Counted from the first letter of the stretch, positions 7,601-17,150 are shown. The stretch: 40,733 nt of DNA from Bacteroidales bacterium (GCA_017561155.1 JAFZDP010000020.1:1-40733); one strand, 5' to 3'. The notes: a model not told the origin generated them from the sequence alone. Program-made: numbers and translations.

Positions 7601-9574
7601 AAGAATAACTTCGTTCTCCAATTCTTGAGCTACAATAGTTGGAGCATCAGGACCATCGATAATTTTAAAACAGTTTTCGAATAATGATTGACATTTATCG
7701 TCGATTTCTCTCAACAAAGCTACAGAAGCAGCAGGACCACCGCTAGCAGCTTGAGCGAAAGGAATACCTACGGTAATGTAGTTAACAGCACCAGGTTTCA
7801 AAGTAAAAGGACCGGCAGATTGCATGAAACGACGGTCTCCGGCAGTGTTAGAAGCACCGGCTCCATCAGTATTCTTTTCAGTCCATTCAAATGGAGCAGC
7901 TTCACCATCAGTACCCCAATTCCATGGGTCACTATCGCCAGGGAACATAAAGTCTGTAACTATTTCAGTAGTTCCGGCAGCGTTGATACCATCACCACCA
8001 AATTTCATGCGAGCACCATTTTTCCAAGTACCGGTCAAATAGTTGTAGTAATCGTAAGCTTTTTCAGGTTCACCATTGTCACCAGAAGCATTGTTATAGT
8101 ATACGAAACGACGCATACCGAAACGTTCATCGTCAACAATACCATTACCAAAGTTTACACCATTGATAGCACAGTTTCCATCAGCATCACCCGGTTTGAA
8201 ATACCATACACCACCGGTTTCAGCATCATAGAACAAATCAGCATCTTCAGACAATTGGATAGTATCGTAGCAGTTCAAAGAATCGATCCAATAAGTTTGT
8301 AATAATTCTTTGTATCTGTCACTAACTTTAGCTCTTTCGATATCAATTTTAGGATTATCTTTACCATCAGCATCCATATAAGGACCTTGGAAGAAGTCGA
8401 TACCTACAGCAGGAGGATTACCCGAATAAGTTTCAGCAGTACCGGAACCATCTTGGTCTTTACCATTGTAGCAGTAACCTAAACCACGTTTTACGTCACA
8501 ACCTACAAAGTCATCGTGAGCATAACCTAAGTCTGGGTCAACCCATTGACTGAAATAAGTATTTCTTAATTCATAAGTAGAACGGTTGATAATTTCGTAA
8601 GTGTAGAAAGTCATGTTATTGATTTCATCATTTGTAGAGAAAGCAAAAGCTTGAGCACGAATTTCCAAACCTATCGATTGACCACTAGATTCAGTATGAG
8701 AGTTACCATTATCGTTGAAAACCCACCAAATAGTTTGGTCACCTTTAAGAACTTGGTCAGAAAGAATACTACCGGTAATTTGTTGAGCACCACCAGTACC
8801 ATTGTCTTGTTCCAAAGAACGAGCAGGATTGTATTTTTCTCCACGGTTAAGGTTAGCTTTCAAAGTTTTTGGACACAATTCATTATCGAAATCGTAGTAA
8901 GGATAATCACCTTTAGCATAGTTATATTCTCCATCGCGGTCAACGTCGCAGAAAGGAGCTAAATATCTAGATTGGTTTTTAGAAGTATTTCCATGAGCAG
9001 GCCATGTTTTTATCACTTCAGAAATAGCATCTTCATCGTACGATGCATTTTGAGTAGCAATAATATTTACTACACCATCAATAGTGTCATATTCGTAATC
9101 GAACATGCTACGGAAAGTTTGAACTTCTGCTTGAGAAATTTTGTAATGTTTATCATATTCATTACAAACATCAAGAGAAACAGTTGCTTGACCATCTACT
9201 GTCAAAGGACCTGGCCAATAATCGTCACCGCCCGAACCGAATTTCAAAGCAGCAAGACGAAGTTGGTCGTTAACGTCTGTACCACCAATCCATAGAGCAG
9301 CACAGTACATAGGAGTAGACGAACCATTAGCTGGAATATAATATTTAGAAATGGCTCCATCAAACCACATGTTACCATAAGCGTTGATAAGAGCACGCAC
9401 ATTGTTGATATTCAACTCTGCTGTACTTTGAGCTCTCTTACAACGCGATACATCTTTTGTTGCAGTAGTCTTTTGTACAGACTTCTTCCCTATATACTCA
9501 CGTGCAATTGCACTTTGAGAAAAAGAAGCACAAAGAAATGCAACTAATATTACTTTACAAAATATATTTTTCAT
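4694..9574 (-). CDS. Giant T9SS type A sorting-domain secreted protein (1626 aa)
   Basis: A very large exported protein. It has a signal peptide at residues 1-24 (cleavage near QSAIA). A C-terminal T9SS type A sorting domain covers roughly the last 95 residues, with VPNPYYSNSAYE, a TVSIFTVDGTLVRRL strand, GGMYLIHVSTPMGEKIVKW, and a terminal RPVDLNAFQF. The body contains Asp/Asn/Gly-rich loops resembling calcium-binding motifs, such as DVDRDGEYNY, DGNGNIV and DADGNCAINGVNFGNG. No catalytic domain is recognisable. It sits between a TonB-dependent receptor gene and a PorV/PorQ-like gene with gaps of only 36 and 31 bp. The three are therefore probably one transcript and one surface system. The receptor, cargo and PorV-like trio recurs in Bacteroidetes. 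Whether the protein is a structural surface protein, an adhesin or a binding lipoprotein-like partner of the receptor cannot be read. Confidence 0.85.
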   Translation of the reverse strand: MKNIFCKVILVAFLCASFSQSAIAREYIGKKSVQKTTATKDVSRCKRAQSTAELNINNVRALINAYGNMWFDGAISKYYIPANGSSTPMYCAALWIGGTDVNDQLRLAALKFGSGGDDYWPGPLTVDGQATVSLDVCNEYDKHYKISQAEVQTFRSMFDYEYDTIDGVVNIIATQNASYDEDAISEVIKTWPAHGNTSKNQSRYLAPFCDVDRDGEYNYAKGDYPYYDFDNELCPKTLKANLNRGEKYNPARSLEQDNGTGGAQQITGSILSDQVLKGDQTIWWVFNDNGNSHTESSGQSIGLEIRAQAFAFSTNDEINNMTFYTYEIINRSTYELRNTYFSQWVDPDLGYAHDDFVGCDVKRGLGYCYNGKDQDGSGTAETYSGNPPAVGIDFFQGPYMDADGKDNPKIDIERAKVSDRYKELLQTYWIDSLNCYDTIQLSEDADLFYDAETGGVWYFKPGDADGNCAINGVNFGNGIVDDERFGMRRFVYYNNASGDNGEPEKAYDYYNYLTGTWKNGARMKFGGDGINAAGTTEIVTDFMFPGDSDPWNWGTDGEAAPFEWTEKNTDGAGASNTAGDRRFMQSAGPFTLKPGAVNYITVGIPFAQAASGGPAASVALLREIDDKCQSLFENCFKIIDGPDAPTIVAQELENEVILYLTYDNPNSNNYKEKYNEQDHAIAKFASTIVNVLDTIRDAAGNPLIDGNGNIVTTTRQETETKMYTDEERSYKFEGYQIYQLKDGTVSVTDLGDETKARLVAQCDIENYYDEAKTLPIGKLVNYEMNGTIGALVPSVKVSGANKGIQHSFRITNDAFATGNNTALVNNKEYYFIAVAYAHNRYKAYDPTDAAKLDGQKTPYLAGRKNEKQGSIEPIKVMPHDPTTENGGTIVQAAYGTSPYITRIEGFGNGNNILRLTESSIEELMGAPGVEPTAHAATMETNGMNDPWIITNPRYEKNYGPLSIRIVDPLSVKPGKFVIKFNGVGASAMWTISREDGSAIYDDVYSIESEQAIGRYNEQLILDLGISICVSDGKEVATPIDLSSTTESKAYGGGYVNAGTFLGAEMEFTDIDKMWLAGVPDNDSYMQYNWIRSGNQFIHENRNAFLSGYGDVVVSQEPYLDEDYYKAVYEESRGTYQTYAIDKEETFEKVLQSSTASNGTWAPYALVSMLDYHPAFSLRYYVADKSEFKYDANGKPSANGGHNYFKEPYEKVYRSYYDHSTNASLTFADMNNTSSVRVVITKDKSKWTRCPVLEMSDNYTQSEGNARRFQLRKAASVDKDGNVDTAEYKYGMGWFPGYAINVETGERLNIMFGEDSRYPNQNGTDMLWNPTAETVLGSSDYVMGGRHYIYILGANNQLYKDFKKDQRASNYYKTPSYDEGKWAWQMLTSLERLMKQEDRYATNGLLYSEDSKYMLATRDSAGLLFASVMWVNMPIATSSEFVYTSYEDIPCDVTIDLNVSKPYAKYYSHNLTAPVNCGLGLQNSNNPMYMFEMTGDVVTLTNQYENNEDLTASILDNIGVVPNPYYSNSAYETSSQLDTRVRITNLPANSTVSIFTVDGTLVRRLGPSPTDAGSTSTGYTLDWDLKTHTGLPISGGMYLIHVSTPMGEKIVKWFGTMRPVDLNAFQF

Positions 9575-9610
9575 CTTTCTTTTTTTTACAAATTACAAAT
9601 ATGCTTCATT

Positions 9611-12600
9611 TTAAAATTGATAAGTCAACTCAACACGTATTAAACGAGGTGAAGAATAATTCCAACCACTCATCAACATGATAGAATACAAATCTCTGTA
9701 AGAATCTGGATTCAAGTAAGAATTGATAAGAGATTGAGTTTCTGGGTCTGTTAGATAACCATTATCATCCGGGTTACCTGTTACAGGATAAACACCTAAA
9801 ATGTTACGTATGTCAAATAAGTTTGTAACAGCAACAGCGGCTCTCAAATAAGTGTCGCGAGATTTGTTGTCTTTACCAACTTTAATAGTCCACATTTTAT
9901 CAACAACAGCATCTATATAGAATCCCCATGGCAAACGAGCACCACGATAGCTACCTACGATAGTTGATTGCATGTTAGATAAAGCTTTTGTATAAGGACG
10001 ACCGGATTGAGCAACAGCATTGATGTTGATACCGAAGTCTTCCAAAATATTTATTGTTTTAGAACGTTCTTCGCCATTTTCATCTTTTACTTTGCGAGTC
10101 CAAGTAGGTCCATTATATTTAGCACCGCTTGCATAACGGAAGTCTAAGTTCAATTTGAACTCGTGACGACGGTCGTCAGCAATAGGACTTAACACTTTCA
10201 ACGAAGAGAATCCTTCTTTGATAAGTTGTTGCATTGTAGTTTGAGAAATACCGGTACCTTCTGCATATTGCAATGTGTAGTTAGCACTCAAACGAATATT
10301 TTTAGTTTGACGTAAATCGTAAGCTATAGAGAAACCTTTTGTAGTTTTAAAGTCTATATTATCGTAAGAATAATAGTTAGGGTTAGGATCAGCACCTACA
10401 TATTGAACTAATTGGATAAGATCTCTAGTTTCTTTGTAGTAAGCAGAAATCTTAACAGCAGAATTTTGGTTAAGAGCTTGTTCGAAACCTAATTCGTAGT
10501 TAGTAATCTTTTCAGGTTTCAAGTTAGGGTTGCTGATAGCCGAAATCTGAGTCATAAACAAATAGCTATAGTAGTCAGCTTGCCATGCAGACGATGGACG
10601 ACGTGCGATTTGGTCGTAACTTGCTTTGAATTGCGATTTGTCAGATACTGGGAACGAGAACGCAATACGAGGCATTACTACTAATTGAGGTTCGTAATCT
10701 TCGAAAGCATCGGAACTCAAGTTTGGAGAAGTAGAAGCATCTTTACGATATGGAGTAGGTTTACCAGATGAACCTTTTACTGCATATGGGTCAGCAACTT
10801 CAACACCATTAGCATCGTACCAAGTAGAACCCGAACGATAACCAACGATAGTAGGATTGTCAGATACAGCATCTACATATGGTACCCAATCGTCACCTAC
10901 AGAAGTAGGAATTTCGCCAGAATAAGCGATAGAACCATTTCTTAATTCACCTACAGTGTAAGAATCATATAGTAAGTAAGGATCTTTCAATACCATTTGG
11001 TTAGCATCAAAACGGTCAACACGAACACCCACATTGAAGATTAGGTCGTTGTTGAATTCAAATTGGTCTTGGATATAACCTGCCATGTAGATTGGAGAGA
11101 AAGCTCCAAGAGGACGATTAACTTTATCATCAAAGAATTCTTGCAACGAAGATTTTCCATAAGACAAGTTTCCTTTGTAATCGTATCCATAGTAAGAAAC
11201 GATAGCGTTACCACTATTGAACAATTCATCAGCAGACAACATATCTATAGAGAATGCATCAGGAGCATAAGAATCAACATCTATCCAATCGGTAGCAGAC
11301 AATCCATATCTTTCGCGGAAAGCAGCATCAAAATAAGTTTGACCTTCCCCTACCAAACGATCATAGCTTACAATAGGATATTCACCAGATTCGTCAATTA
11401 TAGGATTGCTCAAATCCATTTGTTGGATGTGAGAGTTTGCAGATTGACGCATAATAGTCCATAAGCTACGAGCAGCTAAAGAGTAAGAGTGAGTAGTTCT
11501 TTGGTCGTATTGGAAACCTAATTCCAAAGAGTGTTTTCCTAAATCGACACCGGCTCTCGCTTGAACATATACATAGTCGGCTAATACTTTAGAATAACCT
11601 GAAGTAGTAAGACCAACGTTCGAAATCAATCCATATATCATAGCAGGAGAGTCACCATTCAAAAGACCTCTGAAACCTTGCAAATAAGCAGCATTTGTCA
11701 AATAAGGAGCTACGTCAGCAAATTCGTCAGAGAAATAAAGTTGATTGTTGTAGTTAGCCAACAATGGGTTGTATTCAGAACCGCCAACATAAATCATATT
11801 GTCTTGCCATGCTTGTTGTACCAATGCTAATTGGTCAACACCATTAATAACCATACGTTGGTAAGCATATGTAGGTATTTTTTCTGTTACAAATGTACCT
11901 ACGTGACCATATTTGAATACGTCAGCACCGAATTCAGGGTTATAAGATTCTTGCCATACTCTTTCAAATTGAGCAGTCAAGTTGTACATCATATTTTTAA
12001 TTTCTACACCCGATTTAGATTTAGGCATAGTAGCATCACCTTGAGGAGCTCCAGTACTTGCATCAGGGAAACGGTGAGTAAAGTCGGCATTGATAGAATA
12101 TCTACCTTGGTCGCTTACACTACCGGCTCCATCGTTGTAGTACATATTTATAGGGCTATTACTTTTAGAATAGCTAAATTCTCCAGAAAGTCTTAAAATA
12201 GCATGTTCAGTGAAAGCAAAGTCCAACGAACCTTCAACATATCCGAAATAGTAGCTTGAATTTTTTCTACGTTTAATATCAGAGAAGTCATCTTTAGTCA
12301 AAAATTCACCTGCATAGTTCACAGCACCTGTCATAGGATTGTAAACTAATGGATTTTGTTCCATTTCTTCTCTCTTTTCATCGTTTACTATTTGATATAA
12401 ACGTTCGTTAGGACGATAATATTGAGTATGAGCATATTGTCCCATACCACTTAAACGGAAACCAATTAAAGTTCTCTTTGTACCTTCGGAACCGTCTTCA
12501 GCTTTAGATTGAACAGTTACAAGTGGCCCCGACAAGTAAGCCGAAAGTCTGTTGTACAATCTGTAATCTAAGTAAGTTTCATAACGTAACGAACCGTGAT

Positions 12601-13291
12601 ACAAATTTGAAGGAGGACGTAGAGTGATAATTTGAGTACCCCCGATAGCTTCGCCGTAGCGAGCAGGTGTACCCCCTAAGATTACTTGAATCTCTTCGAT
12701 TGCTTCTTTTGGAACAGAAACACCGGTATTCTTACGAGCATTACCTACATAAGTTACCATGTTATCCTCACCACGAGCAGTACCGGTTCCACCATCACTA
12801 TAACCAACACCGGCGGTTGTTACAGCTACGATAGCATCCACAGAGTTTCCTGCCATACGGGCAATATCCTCTTTACTAACTCGTTGTCCGGATTCCGGAT
12901 TACCTTTGTCTACCAAAGGAATTTTGTGTTCCACAATCTTAACTTCTTCAAGTGTTTTTGAAGTAGGTTCCAAAGTAATAGTTTCTGCATAAGAGAAACC
13001 ACTAGCTTTAACGGGAACATTTTGTAATAAAACAGTTGCGCACCCTACAAAAGATACTTTAACATCGTAATTACCGGGAGCCAAAGGCTTAATAGTGTAA
13101 TTACCGTCAAAATCTGTTTGGGCACCACCTTTCTGTTCACCATTCTGAAGAACGATTACATTCACGAAAGGCTCAGGCTGTTTAGTTGAGGCGTTCATAA
13201 TGGTACCTTTAAGAGTACCTTGTGCAAATGCCACAACATTGGCCGCAATTAGCAGCCCGACTGTCAGCAGTACTTTTCTAAACATACTCAT
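9611..13291 (-). CDS. TonB-dependent outer-membrane receptor with CarboxypepD_reg-like domain
   Basis: 1226-residue outer-membrane transporter. Signal peptide at about 1-23. A carboxypeptidase-regulatory-like beta-sandwich covers about 25-110 (GTLKGTIMNASTKQPEPFVN, then DFDGNYTIKPLAPGNYDVKV). The plug domain covers about 135-225 and includes PKEAIEEIQVILGGTPARYG and GGTQIITLRPPS. A long beta-barrel ends in the aromatic strand LIRVELTYQF. The barrel contains a TonB-receptor segment KASYDQIARRPSSAW and a strand NPNLKPEKITNYELGFEQAL. Substrate unknown. No SusD homologue is adjacent. Instead the downstream genes encode a T9SS cargo protein and a PorV/PorQ-like protein, so this is not a classic glycan-uptake locus. 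The 145-residue membrane gene ends 40 bp upstream, so this gene may be co-transcribed with it or use a weak promoter in that gap. Confidence 0.92.
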   Translation of the reverse strand: MSMFRKVLLTVGLLIAANVVAFAQGTLKGTIMNASTKQPEPFVNVIVLQNGEQKGGAQTDFDGNYTIKPLAPGNYDVKVSFVGCATVLLQNVPVKASGFSYAETITLEPTSKTLEEVKIVEHKIPLVDKGNPESGQRVSKEDIARMAGNSVDAIVAVTTAGVGYSDGGTGTARGEDNMVTYVGNARKNTGVSVPKEAIEEIQVILGGTPARYGEAIGGTQIITLRPPSNLYHGSLRYETYLDYRLYNRLSAYLSGPLVTVQSKAEDGSEGTKRTLIGFRLSGMGQYAHTQYYRPNERLYQIVNDEKREEMEQNPLVYNPMTGAVNYAGEFLTKDDFSDIKRRKNSSYYFGYVEGSLDFAFTEHAILRLSGEFSYSKSNSPINMYYNDGAGSVSDQGRYSINADFTHRFPDASTGAPQGDATMPKSKSGVEIKNMMYNLTAQFERVWQESYNPEFGADVFKYGHVGTFVTEKIPTYAYQRMVINGVDQLALVQQAWQDNMIYVGGSEYNPLLANYNNQLYFSDEFADVAPYLTNAAYLQGFRGLLNGDSPAMIYGLISNVGLTTSGYSKVLADYVYVQARAGVDLGKHSLELGFQYDQRTTHSYSLAARSLWTIMRQSANSHIQQMDLSNPIIDESGEYPIVSYDRLVGEGQTYFDAAFRERYGLSATDWIDVDSYAPDAFSIDMLSADELFNSGNAIVSYYGYDYKGNLSYGKSSLQEFFDDKVNRPLGAFSPIYMAGYIQDQFEFNNDLIFNVGVRVDRFDANQMVLKDPYLLYDSYTVGELRNGSIAYSGEIPTSVGDDWVPYVDAVSDNPTIVGYRSGSTWYDANGVEVADPYAVKGSSGKPTPYRKDASTSPNLSSDAFEDYEPQLVVMPRIAFSFPVSDKSQFKASYDQIARRPSSAWQADYYSYLFMTQISAISNPNLKPEKITNYELGFEQALNQNSAVKISAYYKETRDLIQLVQYVGADPNPNYYSYDNIDFKTTKGFSIAYDLRQTKNIRLSANYTLQYAEGTGISQTTMQQLIKEGFSSLKVLSPIADDRRHEFKLNLDFRYASGAKYNGPTWTRKVKDENGEERSKTINILEDFGININAVAQSGRPYTKALSNMQSTIVGSYRGARLPWGFYIDAVVDKMWTIKVGKDNKSRDTYLRAAVAVTNLFDIRNILGVYPVTGNPDDNGYLTDPETQSLINSYLNPDSYRDLYSIMLMSGWNYSSPRLIRVELTYQF

Positions 13292-13331
13292 CTAATTTTC
13301 ATGTAAAGAATTAATTAATTTATTTATTTAT

Positions 13332-13769
13332 CTATTTATTTTTGCTGTTTATATATGGATTTTCCAATATTGTAGAATAAATGACAGCAGCTCGCAAATC
13401 AAATCCTACTTTAGATTCTCCATTTCTATCATTTTCAAGTCTTTCTTCGTTATCTATATCGCCTAATTCCGGTTCAACTTCTACCCTATTCGTTTCTTCT
13501 TCGGCAAAAAGATGAACTTGTTCAAACCTTTCTCTATCTTCGTTGTTATATTCTTGTTCTAGATTTTCAACATATTGTTCAGTAAAAATGGGACGTTCTT
13601 CTTCATCGTCAGCAAAGATTTCTCCTTCCAGGAACACATCTTCGACAACCGTATCTTGTGTTTCTTCTATATCAACAGAAGAAGTATTACCTTTTCTCTT
13701 TTTTACAGAAGAGAGAGAAGATAACACCATCAACACTATCGACCCTATTATGACCCAAATATCATCCAT
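13332..13769 (-). CDS. Small acidic membrane-anchored protein of unknown function
   Basis: 145 residues. One N-terminal transmembrane segment (about residues 4-20, DDIWVIIGSIVLMVLSSLSS) is followed by a short basic patch (VKKRKG) and then a long, strongly Glu/Asp-rich and apparently disordered cytoplasmic tail. The positive-inside rule favours the tail in the cytoplasm. I do not recognise the family. It lies between secDF and the TonB receptor gene on the same strand with its own promoter-like element at 13791-13799. The genes around it act in envelope biogenesis and export, so an accessory envelope role is possible but is only an inference from position. Confidence 0.7.
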   Translation of the reverse strand: MDDIWVIIGSIVLMVLSSLSSVKKRKGNTSSVDIEETQDTVVEDVFLEGEIFADDEEERPIFTEQYVENLEQEYNNEDRERFEQVHLFAEEETNRVEVEPELGDIDNEERLENDRNGESKVGFDLRAAVIYSTILENPYINSKNK

Positions 13770-13790
13770 TTTTTACTACTCCAAGAAAGT

Positions 13791-13799
13791 GCAAAATTA
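13791..13799 (-). promoter_or_regulatory. -7 promoter element upstream of the acidic membrane protein
   Basis: On the minus strand this reads TAATTTTGC, a good match to TAnnTTTGC, 22 bp before the ATG at 13769. It may drive the whole envelope operon down to 3592. Confidence 0.55.
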
Positions 13800-13844
13800 A
13801 ACAATATAATTCCTAAATCAAACCTAAAAATTGTTATAAGCTCA

Positions 13845-13882
13845 TTCAAGAGGTTGAAAATATTTATTCTCAACCTCTTGAA
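13845..13882. terminator. Terminator downstream of secDF
   Basis: TTCAAGAGGTTGA at 13845-13857 is the exact reverse complement of TCAACCTCTTGAA at 13870-13882. The hairpin begins 12 bp after the secDF stop (minus strand). There is no long T tract, so its efficiency is uncertain. Confidence 0.65.
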
Positions 13883-13893
13883 CAAACATATAT

Positions 13894-16800
13894 TTATTGT
13901 TTTTCTATCTTAGCAGCAGCTTTTTCTTCCTTGCGTCTTAGCAAATCGAACACAATTGGACCCGAAATGCATACTGACGAGAATGTACCGGCAGCAACAC
14001 CAACTAGCAATGCAAATACAAATCCGCGTATTACTTCGCCACCAAATATAAACATCATCAACAATACTACTAATGTAGAACCCGAAGAGTTGAATGTACG
14101 ACTCAAGGTTGAATTAATAGCACCATTAACTTGCTCTTGCAACGAACGTTTTGGATAAATAACTTTGTATTCGCGAACACGGTCGAATATTACCACTGTT
14201 GCATTAATAGAATAACCTATCACTGTTAGAATAGCAGCTATAAACGATTGGTCTACTTCCATATTGAAAGGAAGAATTCCGTGTAGCAATGCAAATGCAC
14301 CCATTGCTATAAGAGCATCGTGTGCCAAAGCAATTATACCACCAACACCAAACTGCCAATTTCTGAAACGCAATCCGATGTAAACAAAAATCATAAGCAA
14401 ACCGGCCAACACTGCAATAACAGCATCACGTTGAATGTCTTTTGCCATTGTAGGTCCTACAATTTCTGAACTGATTATTCCTAAAGGATTAGTTTCAGTT
14501 GAAGAGAATTCAGCTAATGTAATATCATTTTTAAAGAAACCTTTTGTACCTTCGTACAATTTTCCTACTATTTCAGATTTTACATCATCGTTATCTTCTT
14601 TGATTTTATATTTAGTTGTAACTTTTACTTGATTAGAAGGTCCGAATGTTTTTACTTCTGGAGCATCTTCAAATTGGTTAGCCAAACTTGAACGAACATC
14701 AACAGTGCTCAATGGTTGGTCGAAACGAATAACATAAGTTCTACCACCTTGGAAGTCGATACCGTAGTTCATACCACGAATAGCCAACGAACCTATAGCT
14801 ATCAATAATGCTACACCGGCAACTATATAGAATGATTTACGTTTTCCTACAAAATCAAAATTCACATTGCGTAAGAAGTTTTCAGAGAATGAGAACGAGA
14901 ATGTCATATCTTTTTTACGATTCAACATCCATTCGATGCATAAGCGAGTAATCAAGATACTTGTAAATAATGAAGTAAGGATACCGATACACAAAGTAAC
15001 AGCGAAACCTTGAACAGGACCCGAACCGAATAAAATCAATACGATACCTGTCAACAATGTAGTAACGTTACCGTCGATAATAGCAGAGTAAGCATTTTTG
15101 AAACCATCGGTTACAGAAGAAGAAACACTCTTTCCGCTACGCAATTCTTCTTTGATACGTTCGTAGATAATAACGTTAGCATCCACAGCCATAGCCATTG
15201 TAAGAACAATACCTGCTATACCGGGCATAGTAAGAACAGCTCCAATAGATGTGATAACACCCATCAAGAAGAACATATTTGTGATTAATGCTATAGAAGC
15301 AACAACACCGGCTTTGCTATAGAACACTATCATATAGATAAGAACCATAATGAAAGCTATGACGAACGATGTAAGACCGGAATTGATAGATTCTTGTCCC
15401 AACGAAGGTCCAACAACAGCTTCTTGTACTATTTTGGCAGGAGCAGGCAATTTACCAGACTTCAATATATTTGCTAAGTCTTTAGCTTCATCCAAAGTAA
15501 AATCACCACTAATAGAAGAACGACCTCCTGGAATTTCTCCGTTTACGTTTGGTGCAGAATAAACCACATCATCCAAAACGATAGCAATACATCTTCCTAC
15601 GTTTGCACCGGTAATTTTTTTCCAAGCACGAGCACCTTCACCATTCATGGTCATAGAAATTTCGTTGCTTCCTGTACCGGAGAAGTCTTGACGTGCATCT
15701 GTAATAACATCACCACCCAACAATGGAGAACCATCGCGAGTTGTGACATTGATAGCATACAGCATATATGTATCGGTTCCTTTGATAGGATATGCCGACC
15801 ATAAGAATTTAACTGTCGAAGGAATTATTTTCTTTTCGCGAGCCTTAGCAATCATTTCATCTACGGCTTTTCTATCTTTCAATGCAGAATAACCTACAAC
15901 AGGACTTTCTACATACTGTCCGTTTTCGGCTACATTAGGAATTAGAATTGCAAAAAGAGGATTAGCTTTCATATATTCTTCTTGGCTCATTTGAGCATTG
16001 TCGGTAGGTTTAACTTCGGTCAACGAATCCAACAACGAAGTTTCAGTTTCGGCTACCAAAGTAGAATCTGCAGCAACAGTTTCTTCTTCTACTTTTTCTT
16101 CAACACCACCAACAGAAGCAATATATGTATTTACATCTGTCAAATAAGGCATAGCCTCTTTTGTATAGTACGACAACCAGAACTCTAACTGAGCTGTACC
16201 TTGAAGAAGTTTGCGCACACGTTCAGGTTCTTTTACACCCGGCAATTCTACCAAGATTCTTTCTGAAGCAGATAATTTTTGAATGTTAGGTTGAGCAACA
16301 CCAAATTTGTCGATACGTTGTCTCAAAATTTGATAAGTTCTATCAAAAGCATCGGCAGTTTCTTTTCTTACGATACTCATGACAGCATCATTATCGTCGG
16401 TCAATTTAATTTGGTCGCGCAATTGAGAAGAGAAATATCCAGCCAATTTCACATTTGGATCTAAAGCATAGATAGATTCTTCGAACAACGACACGAAATC
16501 GGTATTCGACGATACTTGTTGTTTTTCTAAAGCCATATCAATAGCTTTATTGAACAATGAATCTGTTGTGTGGTTTGCCAAAGCACGAACTACATCGACA
16601 GTGGATACTTCCATCATCACGTTCATACCACCCTTCAAATCCAAACCTAAGTTCAATTCTCTAGCCTTACATTCTTTGTAAGTGTACTTACGAAGCCAAA
16701 AGAAATTGTAAGCTGTTTCATTTGATACAGAATCAATGAAATAAGCTTCTTTTGCAATTCCAATGGAATCGGTATAGAATTGTTCTTTTAAATTGTCACC

Positions 16801-16959
16801 CTTGGCCAATTCCTTTGCCATTTTTTGGGTCATCTCATTGTAAGCGTATTCATTTGCCTTACTCTCAACTCGTTTAGCGAAATAGGTAAACGATAACTGG
16901 TATAAACATACCAACGCAAATGCAATCGCAAAAAACCTAATAGCACCTTTATTTTGCAT
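13894..16959 (-). CDS. secDF: Fused protein translocase subunit SecDF
   Basis: 1021-residue inner-membrane protein that uses the proton motive force to help the Sec translocon pull proteins into the periplasm. The SecD half comes first: LNLGLDLKGGMNVMMEVS in the D1 motif, the P1 domain with VELPGVKEPERVRKLL, then VDANVIIYERIKEELRSGKS. It is joined to SecF, which has GIDFQGGRTYVIRFD, then SINATVVIFDRVREYK. The fusion and the long Glu/Val-rich insertion near residues 290-320 are typical of Bacteroidetes SecDF. It stands alone on the minus strand, with a promoter at 17005-17013 and a hairpin terminator downstream. Confidence 0.97.
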   Translation of the reverse strand: MQNKGAIRFFAIAFALVCLYQLSFTYFAKRVESKANEYAYNEMTQKMAKELAKGDNLKEQFYTDSIGIAKEAYFIDSVSNETAYNFFWLRKYTYKECKARELNLGLDLKGGMNVMMEVSTVDVVRALANHTTDSLFNKAIDMALEKQQVSSNTDFVSLFEESIYALDPNVKLAGYFSSQLRDQIKLTDDNDAVMSIVRKETADAFDRTYQILRQRIDKFGVAQPNIQKLSASERILVELPGVKEPERVRKLLQGTAQLEFWLSYYTKEAMPYLTDVNTYIASVGGVEEKVEEETVAADSTLVAETETSLLDSLTEVKPTDNAQMSQEEYMKANPLFAILIPNVAENGQYVESPVVGYSALKDRKAVDEMIAKAREKKIIPSTVKFLWSAYPIKGTDTYMLYAINVTTRDGSPLLGGDVITDARQDFSGTGSNEISMTMNGEGARAWKKITGANVGRCIAIVLDDVVYSAPNVNGEIPGGRSSISGDFTLDEAKDLANILKSGKLPAPAKIVQEAVVGPSLGQESINSGLTSFVIAFIMVLIYMIVFYSKAGVVASIALITNMFFLMGVITSIGAVLTMPGIAGIVLTMAMAVDANVIIYERIKEELRSGKSVSSSVTDGFKNAYSAIIDGNVTTLLTGIVLILFGSGPVQGFAVTLCIGILTSLFTSILITRLCIEWMLNRKKDMTFSFSFSENFLRNVNFDFVGKRKSFYIVAGVALLIAIGSLAIRGMNYGIDFQGGRTYVIRFDQPLSTVDVRSSLANQFEDAPEVKTFGPSNQVKVTTKYKIKEDNDDVKSEIVGKLYEGTKGFFKNDITLAEFSSTETNPLGIISSEIVGPTMAKDIQRDAVIAVLAGLLMIFVYIGLRFRNWQFGVGGIIALAHDALIAMGAFALLHGILPFNMEVDQSFIAAILTVIGYSINATVVIFDRVREYKVIYPKRSLQEQVNGAINSTLSRTFNSSGSTLVVLLMMFIFGGEVIRGFVFALLVGVAAGTFSSVCISGPIVFDLLRRKEEKAAAKIEKQ

Positions 16960-17004
16960 ATCTTATTTGTTAGAAGTTTATTTAGTTAATAGACTTTTTG
17001 AACT

Positions 17005-17013
17005 TGCAAAGGT
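17005..17013 (-). promoter_or_regulatory. -7 promoter element of secDF
   Basis: On the minus strand this reads TACCTTTGC, a strong match to TAnnTTTGC, 46 bp before the secDF ATG. It forms a divergent promoter region with the radC promoter. Confidence 0.75.
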
Positions 17014-17141
17014 ATGAATTTTTGTTCATATATCAGTAATTTTTCAACAGAAAATTTATAAACATTCTATTTATCAATAAAATAAAAATTGAAAAAGTTT
17101 TTTTTTACTCATTTTTTATCGTATTTTTTCCCATAAAAATG

Positions 17142-17150
17142 TATCTTTGC
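17142..17150 (+). promoter_or_regulatory. -7 promoter element of radC
   Basis: TATCTTTGC lies 18 bp before the ATG at 17168. Its position argues against the in-frame TTG at 17147, which falls inside this element. Confidence 0.7.

Noticed and set aside
7688..8302. Plus-strand open frame of 204 codons inside the giant T9SS gene
   Set aside because: It is antisense to a continuous 1626-codon gene with clear signal peptide and sorting domain, and has a composition typical of an antisense shadow.
13315..13341. TTTA-rich simple repeat before the TonB receptor gene
   Set aside because: A short low-complexity A/T tract; no evidence that it varies or regulates anything.
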